Part shown: piece after piece, positions 1-8,364 of the stretch
Position numbering within the stretch: the stretch's first letter is position 1
Layout of the letters: each line of letters opens with the position of its first letter
The notes under the pieces: model-generated
The model's database searches: none
Seen by the model: the letters and a program-made list of their open reading frames with translations, nothing else
Told to the model about the DNA's origin: nothing
Made by a program: the position numbers and the translations under genes
NCBI GenBank assembly: GCA_965217625.1
Contig: OZ244557.1
Coordinates: forward strand, 2,666,001-2,730,000
DNA: 64,000 nucleotides
Source: TK10-74A sp965217625
Lineage (GTDB): Bacteria > Chloroflexota > Dehalococcoidia > Bin125
Reading direction: 5' to 3'

Positions 1-180
1 GCGGCCCGAGGCGTAGCCCGGCATCTCCTTGAGGAAGGTCGTGCGGTTGGGGTCGTCGGCGTTGCGGACGCAGGCGCGCACGCGATAGCCCTTGTCGAGC
101 AGCAGCCGCACGACCCAGCTGCCGATGAATCCGGCCGCGCCGGTCACGGCGACGGTTCCTCCCTTGGGGACTGGTGGCAT
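1..180 (-). CDS. NAD-dependent epimerase/dehydratase family protein, N-terminal part (runs off the window)
   Basis: Only the first 60 codons are present, read leftward from an ATG at 180-178. They encode a Rossmann start with the dinucleotide-binding motif GAAGFIG (residues 14-20), followed by SWVVRLLLDKGYRVRACVR. This is typical of extended short-chain dehydrogenases of the dihydroflavonol-4-reductase type, which reduce aldehydes or ketones with NAD(P)H. The gene is divergent from the acyl-CoA ligase, so the 178 bases between them should hold both promoters. The substrate cannot be told from this fragment. The family call is firm; the subtype is an inference. Confidence 0.85.
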   Translation of the reverse strand, partial: MPPVPKGGTVAVTGAAGFIGSWVVRLLLDKGYRVRACVRNADDPNRTTFLKEMPGYASGR

Positions 181-358
181 TGACGTTCTCTCTTCCTGGT
201 GTGGCGTCTTCGCAGGGGCGAAGAGCCCAGGCATCCTAAACGACCTGGGCCGTGGGGGCATCCGCGACGAGCGGGGCCGGCCGGGCGCGGTCGCTATCCT
301 CATGCGGGCCCTCCGCGAGAGGGCCGGCCGGTCGCGGAGCAGCGGGAAGCGAGGAGCG

Positions 359-2167
359 ATGACGACACGGGAGGAAGCGCTGGCGCAGTTGACCGCGCCC
401 GGGCAGCCGTACGAGTTCGTGCGGGCCATGCAGGGCGGCTACGAGGTGCGCGTGTTCAAGAACGCCCCGCCCACGCTGGGCGCGCTGTTCGCCGAGAACC
501 GCAGCGACCTGCCGTTCTTCGTCTACGACGACGAGCGCTACAGCTACGAGGAGGCCTACGCGGCGGCCTGCCGCATCGGGCGGCTGCTGGTCGACCGCTA
601 CGGGATCGGCGAGGGCGACCGCGTCGCGATCTCGATGCGCAACTACCCCGAGTGGGTCATGTGCTTCATGGCCGTGACGTCGATCGGCGCGATCGCCGTC
701 GGCCTCAACGCGCTGTGGCAGCCCGAGGAGATGGAGTACGGGCTGATCGACAGCGGTGCCACGGTGCTGTTCGCCGACGGTGAGCGGCTGCAGCGGCTGG
801 CCGCCTGCTCGGACGCGGTGTCGGTGGAGGCGATCGCCGCCCGGCGCGGGGATGGGCCGAAGCACGGCGTCGCGGAGCTCGGCGACCTGCTGCGCGACGT
901 GCCCGCCGGGCCGATGCCGCCGGCCGACGTCGGGCCGACCGACGACGCGCTGATCCTCTACACGTCGGGCTCGGCGGGATATCCGAAGGGCGTGGTGAGC
1001 ACGCACCGGAACGTCATCACCGCGCTGCTGTCGTGGGAGCTGGACAGCGAGGCGGGCCGGATCGTCGGCGGCCTCGTGTGGCCCGAGCCGGTCCATCAGC
1101 CGGCGACGCTGCTGGCGGTGCCGCTCTTCCACGCCACCGGCTCGCATGCGGTGTACCTGTCGTCGTACCGGGCGCAGCGCAAGATCGTCTCGATGTACAA
1201 GTGGGACCCGGAGCGCGCCGCAGCCTTGATCGAGCGGGAGCACATCGACATGTTCGTTGCGGCGCCGGCGATGACGGGGGACTTGGTGCAGGCCGCGCGG
1301 ACGACGTCGCACGACATGAGTTCGCTGATGATGGTGGGCGGGGGCGGGGCGCCACGGGCGCCGGAACAGGTGCAGGCGATCGATCAGTGGTTCGCGAACG
1401 CCACTCCGGGGACGGGCTGGGGGATGACGGAGACGAACTCGATCGGGACGGGGATCGGCGGGGAGGAGTACCTGAGACATCCCACCAGCTCCGGCCGGGG
1501 CGCGCCGGTGTTGGACCTCCGCATCGTCGGGGAGGACGATCAGCCGCTGAGCCCGGGCGGGCGGGGCGAGTTGCAGGTGCGCGGCACGTCGGTCTGTCGC
1601 GGCTACTGGAACCGGCCCGACGCCAACGCGGCCGCGTTCACGGCGGACGGCTGGATGCGCACGGGTGATGTCGCGTACCTCGACGAGGAAGGGTTGCTGT
1701 TCATCGTCGATCGGATCAAGGACTTGGTCATCCGGGGCGGCGAAAACATCGGCTGCGGGCAGGTCGAGGCGGCGATCCTCGCGCATCCGGACGCGATCGA
1801 GGCGGCCGTGTACGCCGTGCCCGACGAGCGCCTGGGCGAAGAGGTGGGCGCGACCGTCTACGCCCGCGCGGCGCTGGAGCCCGAGACCCTGCGCGCGTTC
1901 CTGGCCGATCACCTGGCGCGCTTCGAGATCCCCCGCTACGTCGCGCTGACGACGGAGCCGCTGCCGCGCACCGCCTCGGGCAAGATCCTCAAGCGGACGA
2001 TCCGGGAGGCCGCGGTTGCGGCGCTGGGCGCGGGGCTGTCCGACGCGGATCGGTTCGCGGAACTCCAGAAGAAGCACTTCGGGGATCGGATGCTGCCCGG
2101 CAGTTCCGTTGACCTGATCCGGGAGGCCCGCGAGATCAGGGACGAGCAGCTCAAGGACATCATGTGA
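359..2167 (+). CDS. Class I adenylate-forming acyl-CoA ligase (AMP-binding)
   Basis: This 602-residue protein activates a carboxylic acid as its acyl-adenylate and transfers it to CoA. The family motifs appear in order: the P-loop YTSGSAGYPKGV, GWGMTETN, the A8 region DGWMRTGDVAYLDEEG, IKDLVIRGGENI, and PRTASGKILKR near the C-terminus with the catalytic lysine. The start at 359 is preceded by GAGGAG; an in-frame ATG at 302 and a longer open frame back to 92 lack such a site. A large acid pocket cannot be predicted by eye, so medium or long-chain fatty acid or an aromatic acid are all possible. Its stop overlaps a PIN-domain fragment by four bases, and a CaiB-type CoA transferase converges on it, which suggests acyl-CoA catabolism. 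Confidence 0.9.
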   Translation: MTTREEALAQLTAPGQPYEFVRAMQGGYEVRVFKNAPPTLGALFAENRSDLPFFVYDDERYSYEEAYAAACRIGRLLVDRYGIGEGDRVAISMRNYPEWVMCFMAVTSIGAIAVGLNALWQPEEMEYGLIDSGATVLFADGERLQRLAACSDAVSVEAIAARRGDGPKHGVAELGDLLRDVPAGPMPPADVGPTDDALILYTSGSAGYPKGVVSTHRNVITALLSWELDSEAGRIVGGLVWPEPVHQPATLLAVPLFHATGSHAVYLSSYRAQRKIVSMYKWDPERAAALIEREHIDMFVAAPAMTGDLVQAARTTSHDMSSLMMVGGGGAPRAPEQVQAIDQWFANATPGTGWGMTETNSIGTGIGGEEYLRHPTSSGRGAPVLDLRIVGEDDQPLSPGGRGELQVRGTSVCRGYWNRPDANAAAFTADGWMRTGDVAYLDEEGLLFIVDRIKDLVIRGGENIGCGQVEAAILAHPDAIEAAVYAVPDERLGEEVGATVYARAALEPETLRAFLADHLARFEIPRYVALTTEPLPRTASGKILKRTIREAAVAALGAGLSDADRFAELQKKHFGDRMLPGSSVDLIREAREIRDEQLKDIM

Positions 2168-2298
2168 GCGGCGTCGTCGTCGTGGACGCGGGCCTGGCGT
2201 TCAAGTGGCTGGTGTGGGAGGCGCCAGGCGGAGCACGATCCTACGGCACGTGGACGGCGCCGCCGGCGACCAGTTCCTCCACGCGATCCGGCGGGTAG
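2164..2298 (+). pseudogene. Truncated PIN-domain (VapC-type) toxin fragment
   Basis: A GTG codon overlapping the ligase stop opens a 44-codon frame whose first 19 residues, VSGVVVVDAGLAFKWLVWE, look like the start of a VapC/PIN ribonuclease: the hydrophobic strand followed by the first metal-binding aspartate. After about position 2220 the frame runs antisense through the 3' end of the CoA transferase gene and loses all resemblance. I read it as a toxin gene whose body was deleted when the two flanking genes were joined. No antitoxin gene is visible next to it. Confidence 0.55.
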
Positions 2299-4468
2299 CC
2301 CAGCAGCCGCCCGAGGACGGGGCGGGTGTCCGAGTAGAGGGGCGGGGCGCCGCGCCAGATGGGCGTGCGCTCGCCGTCGAGGTGCCAGATGGAGCCGCCC
2401 ATGCGGACGCCGGCGCCGGCGATCTCCAGGGACGCGTCGTCGACCCAGAAGCCGGCCGCGTTGAGGTCGGGATCGCGCAGGCAGTCGGCGCTGCCCTGGA
2501 TGGGCGCGACGAGGGCCCCGGCGGCGCCCGCGCGATCGGCGATGGCCGCGATGTCGAGTTGCGCCGCGGCCGCGCGCAGCACCTCATCGGTCGTGGCCGG
2601 CGCGCCGAGCGCCGTCGCGACGGCGCCCCACCGATCCCGGCCGGGTACGATCAGCGCCACGAAGCGATCGTCGGCGCTGGAGACGACGCGATAGTCGGCG
2701 AGGCCCGACTCCGTTCCGGGCGGCGGGGGCTCCGGGCTGCCCGCGGCCAGCATCGGCTCGAGCGCGATGCAGCACATGCTCTCCAGATCCGAGAGGTCGA
2801 CGTAGGCGGGCCGGCCGCTGCGGCGCGCGCCACAGGCGTAGGCGGCGATCGCGTAGGCGCCGGCCAGGCCGCTGACCGGGTCGGGATAGGGGATCCACAT
2901 CTGCGAGATCGTCTCGCCGTCGCGGCTGGTGGCGAAGCCGGCGCCGGAGGCGGCGTAGACGTGGGTGCCGTAGCCGATGAAGTGCGCCTGGGGCCCTGTC
3001 GCCCCATAGGCCGACATGGACACGTAGACGAGGCGCGGGTTGACGGCGAGCAGGTTGTCGTAGCCGACCCCGAGCCGGTCGACGACGCCGGGGGAGAAGT
3101 TCTCCACCACGACGTCGGCGCGGGCTGCGAGGTTGCGGATGACCTGGACGCCCCCGGGCGTCTTCATGTCGACGCCGAGGCTGATCTTGCCGCGCTGGTT
3201 GGCGCTCCACCAGCCGGAGCCGTTGCCCGACGCCTCGCGTCCGTTGCGATAGGGCGGATTGCGGCGCAGGTTGCTGCGGGTGGGCTCCCGCTCGACGTTG
3301 ATGACCTCCGCGCCGAGGTCGGCGAGCAGGGTGGTCGCGAAGGGCCGGCCCAGGCCCAGGTGAGATCGAGCACGCGCAGGCCGGCGAGGGGCAGATCGGA
3401 CGGCGGGCGCAGACGGCCTGGGGCGGTTACGTGGGGGGTGGCGGCCGGCTCGCCGGCGCGAGCCAGCCAGGGCAGGCGGGGCGTGGGCGGGCCGGGGCCG
3501 GCCTCGAAGAAGCGGCGCGCGGTGAGTTGCGGGTCGGCGACGAGATCCGCCGCCCGGCAGACCTGCGCCGTCGGCACGTGCGCCGCCTGGGTTCGCGCGA
3601 CCAGCGCGGCGCGGGTCGCCGAGCGCGCCCACTCACGCAGGCGGGCGTCGATCAGGTCGCGCGCCTCGCGCAGAATGGCCGTCTCCCGCACGACGGCGTC
3701 GGCGGCCCAGTCCAGCTCGCCGACGGTGCGGAAGAGCGATGCCCAGTGCTTGGGGTCGATGGCCCCGACGTACACCATCCCGTCGGCGGCGGCCATCGTG
3801 CCGCCGGGGTAGGGCGCCCGCGCGTCGCGGCCGACGACCCGATCGGCCAACTGCGCGAAGGCGATGGGCTGCATGGGCAGCAGCGCCAGCAGCTCCAGCT
3901 TGTCGAACGAGACGCGGCGCGGCGCCGCGCCGGACGCGCCGGTCAGCGCGCCGGCCGCGACCGCGATCGCGGCGGCGACGCCGGCCAAGAGGCTGGCCTG
4001 ACGGTTGAGCGGCAGGCAGGGCTCGCCCATGCCCCACGCCGGCGTGATCTCACTGGTCAGGTAGCCCAGGCCCGAGCGCGCCCAGAGCGCCATGTCGTGC
4101 GACTGGGTCTCCGCGAAGCTCCCGCCGGTGGGCAAGGGCGACGTCACCTCGACGACCGAGGCCTCGGCGCGCAGGCGGGCCGGGATCGCACCGCTCAGGG
4201 CGGCCAGCGAGGCGGCGTCGCCGACGAGGGCCGTGTAGGGGCGATCGGCGTCGAAGTCGGCCGCGCGCAGGCCGCGGCCGGCGAGGCGCTCGAAGCGGGC
4301 CTCCGCGTCGTCGCTGGGGTCGGGCCGCCAGCCGGGGCGGTAGACGGCGACGTCGGCGCCGCTCTCGGTCAGCCACCAGGCGGCGAAGCGGGTGGCGACG
4401 TCGGCGCCCACGGCGAGCACGCGCACGCCGTCGAGTGGTCCCGGGACGCCCGCGGCGGCCATCGTCAC
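2241..4468 (-). pseudogene. Tandem-domain CaiB/BaiF family CoA transferase, interrupted by a one-base frameshift
   Basis: Two class III CoA-transferase domains lie head to tail. The N-terminal half is read from GTG at 4468 (or ATG at 4462) down to WAWAGP; the match then continues one frame over as FATTLLADLGAEVINVE and runs to the stop at 2241. Adding one base in the short G run at about 3342-3344 restores a 742-residue protein. The C-terminal domain has the aspartate expected for acyl transfer in PDPVSGLAGAY, while the equivalent stretch of the N-terminal domain (LNRQASLLAGV) has none, so the first half may be structural. The family moves CoA between carboxylic acids. The shift could be a sequencing error or a true mutation. 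It sits upstream, on the same strand, of nothing else and downstream of the amidohydrolases. Confidence 0.8.
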
Positions 4469-4547
4469 CGTTCAATCGCTGCGGGCCCCACACCGATCGC
4501 GCCGGGCCGGCCCGCCCGGCCGGATCCCCGCCGCCCGGCGGCCAGCG

Positions 4548-6329
4548 TCAGGCGTCGCGCGGGCCCCGCACCAGGCGGCCCGGCAGCGCGCCGGTGAGTT
4601 CGTCGCCCTCCAGCGTGATCTGGCCGGCGCAGAGGGTGAAGTCGTAGCCGGTCTGGCGCTGGTGGTAGCGCTTCGCGCCCTCGGGCAGGTCGTAGATGAT
4701 GTGCGGCGCGCGCGAGCCGAGCCGCTCGGGGTCGATGACGTTGAGGTCGGCGCGCTTGCCGACGGCCAGCACGCCGCGGTCGCCCAGACCGTAGAGGTCG
4801 GCGTTGGCGCCGCTCTGCTTGTGCACGATCGTCTCGATCGGCACGCGCTCGCCGCGCTCGCGCTGCCAGCCCCAGTAGCGCAGGTTCCAGCTGGCCATCT
4901 CAACGTCGGACAGCGAACCGACGTGGGCGCCGGCGTCGCTGAGGCCGTTGCGGGTCAGCGGGTGCATCATCTGCTCGCGCTGATAGTCGAGATTGCCCTC
5001 GCTGTAGCCCTCGAGGTAGTGCAGCAGGATGGTGCGGCCGTCGCCCTGGGTGAGCAGGTCGTAGAAGGCCTCATCGCCGCCGATGCCGTGTCGTTCGGCG
5101 TAGGCGGCGACGCTGGCCTCGTACTCCGGCTCGTAGTTGGGCGGGTCGCCGAGCACCCAGGCCTTGTGCGGGTTGGAGAGCAGGTTGTCGAGGAAGATCG
5201 CGTGCAGGCTGCCGGGCGTGCCGTCGATCAGGAAGATGTGCCCTGCCGGATCGGCGTCCATGAACTGGCGGACGTCGTTGCTCAGATCCCACTCGCTGGC
5301 CAGGATCGCGGCCTTGACCTCGGGGTCCTGCATCTTGGCGATGCGCTCCTCGAAGGGAAGATCCTCGACCAGCTCGCGGTAGGCCAGGTTGAGCCCGTAG
5401 GGGTGCGCCGAGCCCTCAAGGCTGAGCAGGGCGCAGGTGCCGCGGCCGCGAATCTGCGGGAAGATGCGGACGCCGCGCTCGTGCGCCTCCTCGACCCGGC
5501 GCAGGCTCTCGCGCCAGCCGGGGCGGCCGCTGTTGGGCATGCCTTCGCCGGAGAGGTAGGTGACGGTGAGGTTCGACTCCAGCGCGAGGTGGTGGATCCA
5601 CTCCCGCTCGAACTCGCCGACGACCTGGAAAACGCCGCCGCCGCCCTCGCCCATGCCGCGGGCGATGGCCTCCAGTTCCGGGTAGCGAGCGAACGTGCCG
5701 GGAGTGGGGACGCCGGCCTTGGTGCGATGCACCATGGCGCGGTTGGAGGAGAAGCCCAGGGCGCCGGCCTCAATGGCCTCCCGCACGAGGCGGGTCATGT
5801 GCGTCAGTTCCTCGTCGTTGGGCTGGATGTCGTCGGCGCCGCGCTCGCCCATCACGTAGCAGCGCAGCGGGCTGTGCGGGATCTGCGTCGCGATGTCCAT
5901 CACGCGGGGCTTGCCGTCGATGGCGTCGAGGTACTCGGGGAAGGTCTCCCACTCCCAGGTGATGCCGGCCGACATCGCCGTGGAGGGGATGTCCTCGACG
6001 GCGTCGAGCAGGTCCAGCAGCCACTCGCGCTCGGGGGGGCGGACGGGCGCGAAGCCGACGCCGCAGTTGCCCATGACGACGGTCGTGACGCCGTTGTAGC
6101 AGGAGGGATCGAGGTTCGGGTCCCACGAGACCTGGGCGTCCATGTGCGTGTGGATGTCGATCCAGCCGGGGGTGACGAGTTTGCCGCCGGCGTCGATCTC
6201 GCGCTTGCCGGGGCCGACGTCGTCGCCGACGGCGGTGATGCGGTCGCCGTCGATGCCAATGTCGGCGGTGAACTCGGGCACGCCGGTGCCGTCGAAGATG
6301 CGGCCGTTGCGGATGGTGATCTCGTGCAT
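4548..6329 (-). CDS. Amidohydrolase, N-acyl-D-amino-acid deacylase-like (copy 1)
   Basis: A 593-residue metal-dependent amidohydrolase. The N-terminal beta sandwich is followed by the metal motif HTHMDAQ (His60 and His62), then NCGVGFAP, and late in the protein SDAGAHVG, which supplies the conserved metal-binding Asp/His region; the end GKRADLNVIDPERL is typical of the composite domain. Members hydrolyse N-acyl groups from D-amino acids or cyclic amides in the cytoplasm. It is nearly the same as the next gene (6494-8272) over its whole length, so the two arose by tandem duplication. Both have a poor ribosome binding site and similar upstream DNA, suggesting they are expressed alike. The closeness of a peptide importer fits use of acylated amino acids, but the true substrate is unknown. 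Confidence 0.9.
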   Translation of the reverse strand: MHEITIRNGRIFDGTGVPEFTADIGIDGDRITAVGDDVGPGKREIDAGGKLVTPGWIDIHTHMDAQVSWDPNLDPSCYNGVTTVVMGNCGVGFAPVRPPEREWLLDLLDAVEDIPSTAMSAGITWEWETFPEYLDAIDGKPRVMDIATQIPHSPLRCYVMGERGADDIQPNDEELTHMTRLVREAIEAGALGFSSNRAMVHRTKAGVPTPGTFARYPELEAIARGMGEGGGGVFQVVGEFEREWIHHLALESNLTVTYLSGEGMPNSGRPGWRESLRRVEEAHERGVRIFPQIRGRGTCALLSLEGSAHPYGLNLAYRELVEDLPFEERIAKMQDPEVKAAILASEWDLSNDVRQFMDADPAGHIFLIDGTPGSLHAIFLDNLLSNPHKAWVLGDPPNYEPEYEASVAAYAERHGIGGDEAFYDLLTQGDGRTILLHYLEGYSEGNLDYQREQMMHPLTRNGLSDAGAHVGSLSDVEMASWNLRYWGWQRERGERVPIETIVHKQSGANADLYGLGDRGVLAVGKRADLNVIDPERLGSRAPHIIYDLPEGAKRYHQRQTGYDFTLCAGQITLEGDELTGALPGRLVRGPRDA

Positions 6330-6493
6330 GGGGGTCTCGCTTTCTCCACGATCGTGACGGCGGCGAGGGGATGCGCCGCCTGTGCGCTGATGTTAGCGCC
6401 ATCCGGCCCAGAGCGCGCGCCACCGGAGCGTCGTTCAGACGGCGTTTTCGGCGAGGCGCTCGAAGCGGGCCTCCGCGTCGCCGGCGGCCGGCC
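6330..6493. repeat. Recombination scar between the two amidohydrolase copies
   Basis: This short spacer is a patchwork of three neighbouring sequences. Positions 6330 to about 6430 resemble the region upstream of copy 2 (8273-8352). Positions 6423-6444 match 8353-8374, the last codons and stop of the haloperoxidase-like gene. Positions 6449-6480 match 4279-4310 inside the CoA transferase gene base for base (32 bp). The spacer therefore preserves both ends of the unit that was duplicated. Confidence 0.75.
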
Positions 6494-8272
6494 CTACGCG
6501 TCGCGCGGGCCCCGCACCAGGCGGCCCGGCAGCGCGCCGGTCAGCTCGTCGCCCTCCAGCGTGATCTGACCGGCGCAGAGCGTGAAGTCGTAGCCGGTCT
6601 GGCGCTGGTGGTAGCGCTTCGCGCCCTCGGGCAGGTCGTAGATGATGTGCGGCGCGCGCGAGCCGAGCCGCTCGGGGTCGATCACGTTGAGGTCGGCGCG
6701 CTTGCCGACGGCCAGCACGCCGCGGTCGCCCAGGCCGTAGAGGTCGGCGTTGGCGCCGCTCTGCTTGTGCACGATCGTCTCGATGGGCACGCGCTCGCCG
6801 CGCTCCCGCTGCCAGCCCCAGTAGCGCAGATTCCAACTGGCCATCTCAACGTCGGACAACGAACCGACGTGGGCGCCGGCGTCGCTGAGGCCGTTGCGGG
6901 TCAGCGGGTGCATCATCTGCTCGCGCTGGTAGTCGAGGTTGCCGTATCGGTAGCCCTCCAGGTAGTGCAGCAGGATGGTGCGGCCGTCGCCCTGGGTGAG
7001 CAGGTCGTAGAAGGCCTCGTCGCTGCTGATGCCGTGCCGTTCGGCGTAGGCGGCGACGCTGGCCTCGTACTCCGGCTCGTAGTTGGGCGGGTCGCCGAGC
7101 ACCCAGGCCATGTGGGGGTTCGAGAGCATGTTTTCGAGGAAGATGGCGTGCAGGCTGCCCGGCGTGCCGTCGATGAGGAAGACGTGCTCGTCGGGATCGG
7201 CGTCCCTGAACTGACGCACGTCGTTGCTGAGGTCCCACTCGCTCGCCAGGATCGCCGCCTTGACCTCGGGGTCCTGCATCTTGACGATGCGCTCCTCGAA
7301 GGGCAGGTGCTCGACGAGCTCGCGGTAGGCCAGGTTGAGCCCATAGGGGTGGGACGAGCTCTCGAGGTTGAGTAGGGCGCCGGTGCCGCGACCGCGGATC
7401 TGCGGGAAGAGTCGGATGCCGCGCTCGTGCGCCACCTCCGCCCGGCGCAGGGCGTCGCGCCAGTTGAAGTCGCTGCCGGGCAGGCCCTCGCCGAAGAGGT
7501 ACGTGACGGTGAGGTTCGGCTCCTGCGACACGTGGTCGATCCAGCCGCCATCGAAGTCGCCGACGACCTGAAAGACGCCGCCGCCGCCCTCGCTCATGCC
7601 GCGCGCGATCGCTTCCAGCTCCGGGTAGCGGGCGAAGGAGCCGGGGGTCGGGACGCCCGCCTTCGTGCGGTGCGCCATGAGGCGGTTGGAGGAGAAGCCG
7701 ACGGCGCCCGCCTCGATGGCTTCGCGGACGAGGCGGGCCATGTGCGTGAGTTCCTCGTCGGTGGGTTGGATGTCCTCGGCGCCGCGCGCGCCCATGACGT
7801 AGCAGCGCAGCGGGCTGTGCGGGATCTGCGTGGCGATGTCCATCACGCGGGGCTTGCCGTCGATGGCGTCCAGGTACTCCGGGAAGGTCTCCCACTCCCA
7901 GGTGATGCCCGCCGACATCGCCGTGGAGGGGATGTCCTCGACCGCGTCGAGCAGGTCCAGCAGCCACTCGCGCTCGGGGGGCCGGACGGGGGCGAAGCCG
8001 ACGCCGCAGTTGCCCATCACGACGGTGGTGACGCCGTTGTAGCAGGAGGGATCGAGGTTCGGATCCCACGAGACCTGTGCGTCCATGTGCGTGTGGATGT
8101 CGATCCAGCCGGGGGTGACGAGTTTGCCGCCGGCGTCGATCTCGCGCTTGCCGGGGCCCACGTCGTCGCCGATGGCGGTGATGCGGTCGCCGTCGATGCC
8201 GATGGCGCCCGTGAACTCCGGCCCGCCGGTGCCGTCGAAGATGCGGCCGTTGCGGATGCTGATGTCGTGCAT
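6494..8272 (-). CDS. Amidohydrolase, N-acyl-D-amino-acid deacylase-like (copy 2)
   Basis: A 592-residue paralogue of the gene at 4548-6329, with the same HTHMDAQ metal motif and the same SDAGAHVG segment. The start at 8272 (MHDISIRNG) aligns exactly with copy 1; a longer open frame extends upstream to 9058 only as the antisense shadow of the next gene. The copies differ mainly in the middle third (for example EFEREWIHHLALE against DFDGGWIDHVSQE), which in this family faces the substrate, while N- and C-terminal thirds are almost identical. That pattern could mean divergence of specificity, gene conversion of the ends, or both. The gene follows the haloperoxidase-like gene on the same strand after 92 bases. 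Confidence 0.9.
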   Translation of the reverse strand: MHDISIRNGRIFDGTGGPEFTGAIGIDGDRITAIGDDVGPGKREIDAGGKLVTPGWIDIHTHMDAQVSWDPNLDPSCYNGVTTVVMGNCGVGFAPVRPPEREWLLDLLDAVEDIPSTAMSAGITWEWETFPEYLDAIDGKPRVMDIATQIPHSPLRCYVMGARGAEDIQPTDEELTHMARLVREAIEAGAVGFSSNRLMAHRTKAGVPTPGSFARYPELEAIARGMSEGGGGVFQVVGDFDGGWIDHVSQEPNLTVTYLFGEGLPGSDFNWRDALRRAEVAHERGIRLFPQIRGRGTGALLNLESSSHPYGLNLAYRELVEHLPFEERIVKMQDPEVKAAILASEWDLSNDVRQFRDADPDEHVFLIDGTPGSLHAIFLENMLSNPHMAWVLGDPPNYEPEYEASVAAYAERHGISSDEAFYDLLTQGDGRTILLHYLEGYRYGNLDYQREQMMHPLTRNGLSDAGAHVGSLSDVEMASWNLRYWGWQRERGERVPIETIVHKQSGANADLYGLGDRGVLAVGKRADLNVIDPERLGSRAPHIIYDLPEGAKRYHQRQTGYDFTLCAGQITLEGDELTGALPGRLVRGPRDA

Positions 8273-8364
8273 GGGGTCTCGCTTTCCCGGCGACGGCCAG
8301 GAATGCGCCGCCTGTGCGCCGATGGTAGCGCCATTCGGCCCGGAGCGGGTAGCCGGAGCGTCGT

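Noticed and set aside
4392..6569. 725-codon open frame on the plus strand
   Set aside because: It is antisense to the CoA transferase and amidohydrolase genes; high GC and codon bias keep this frame open. Its product is low in complexity with no motifs.
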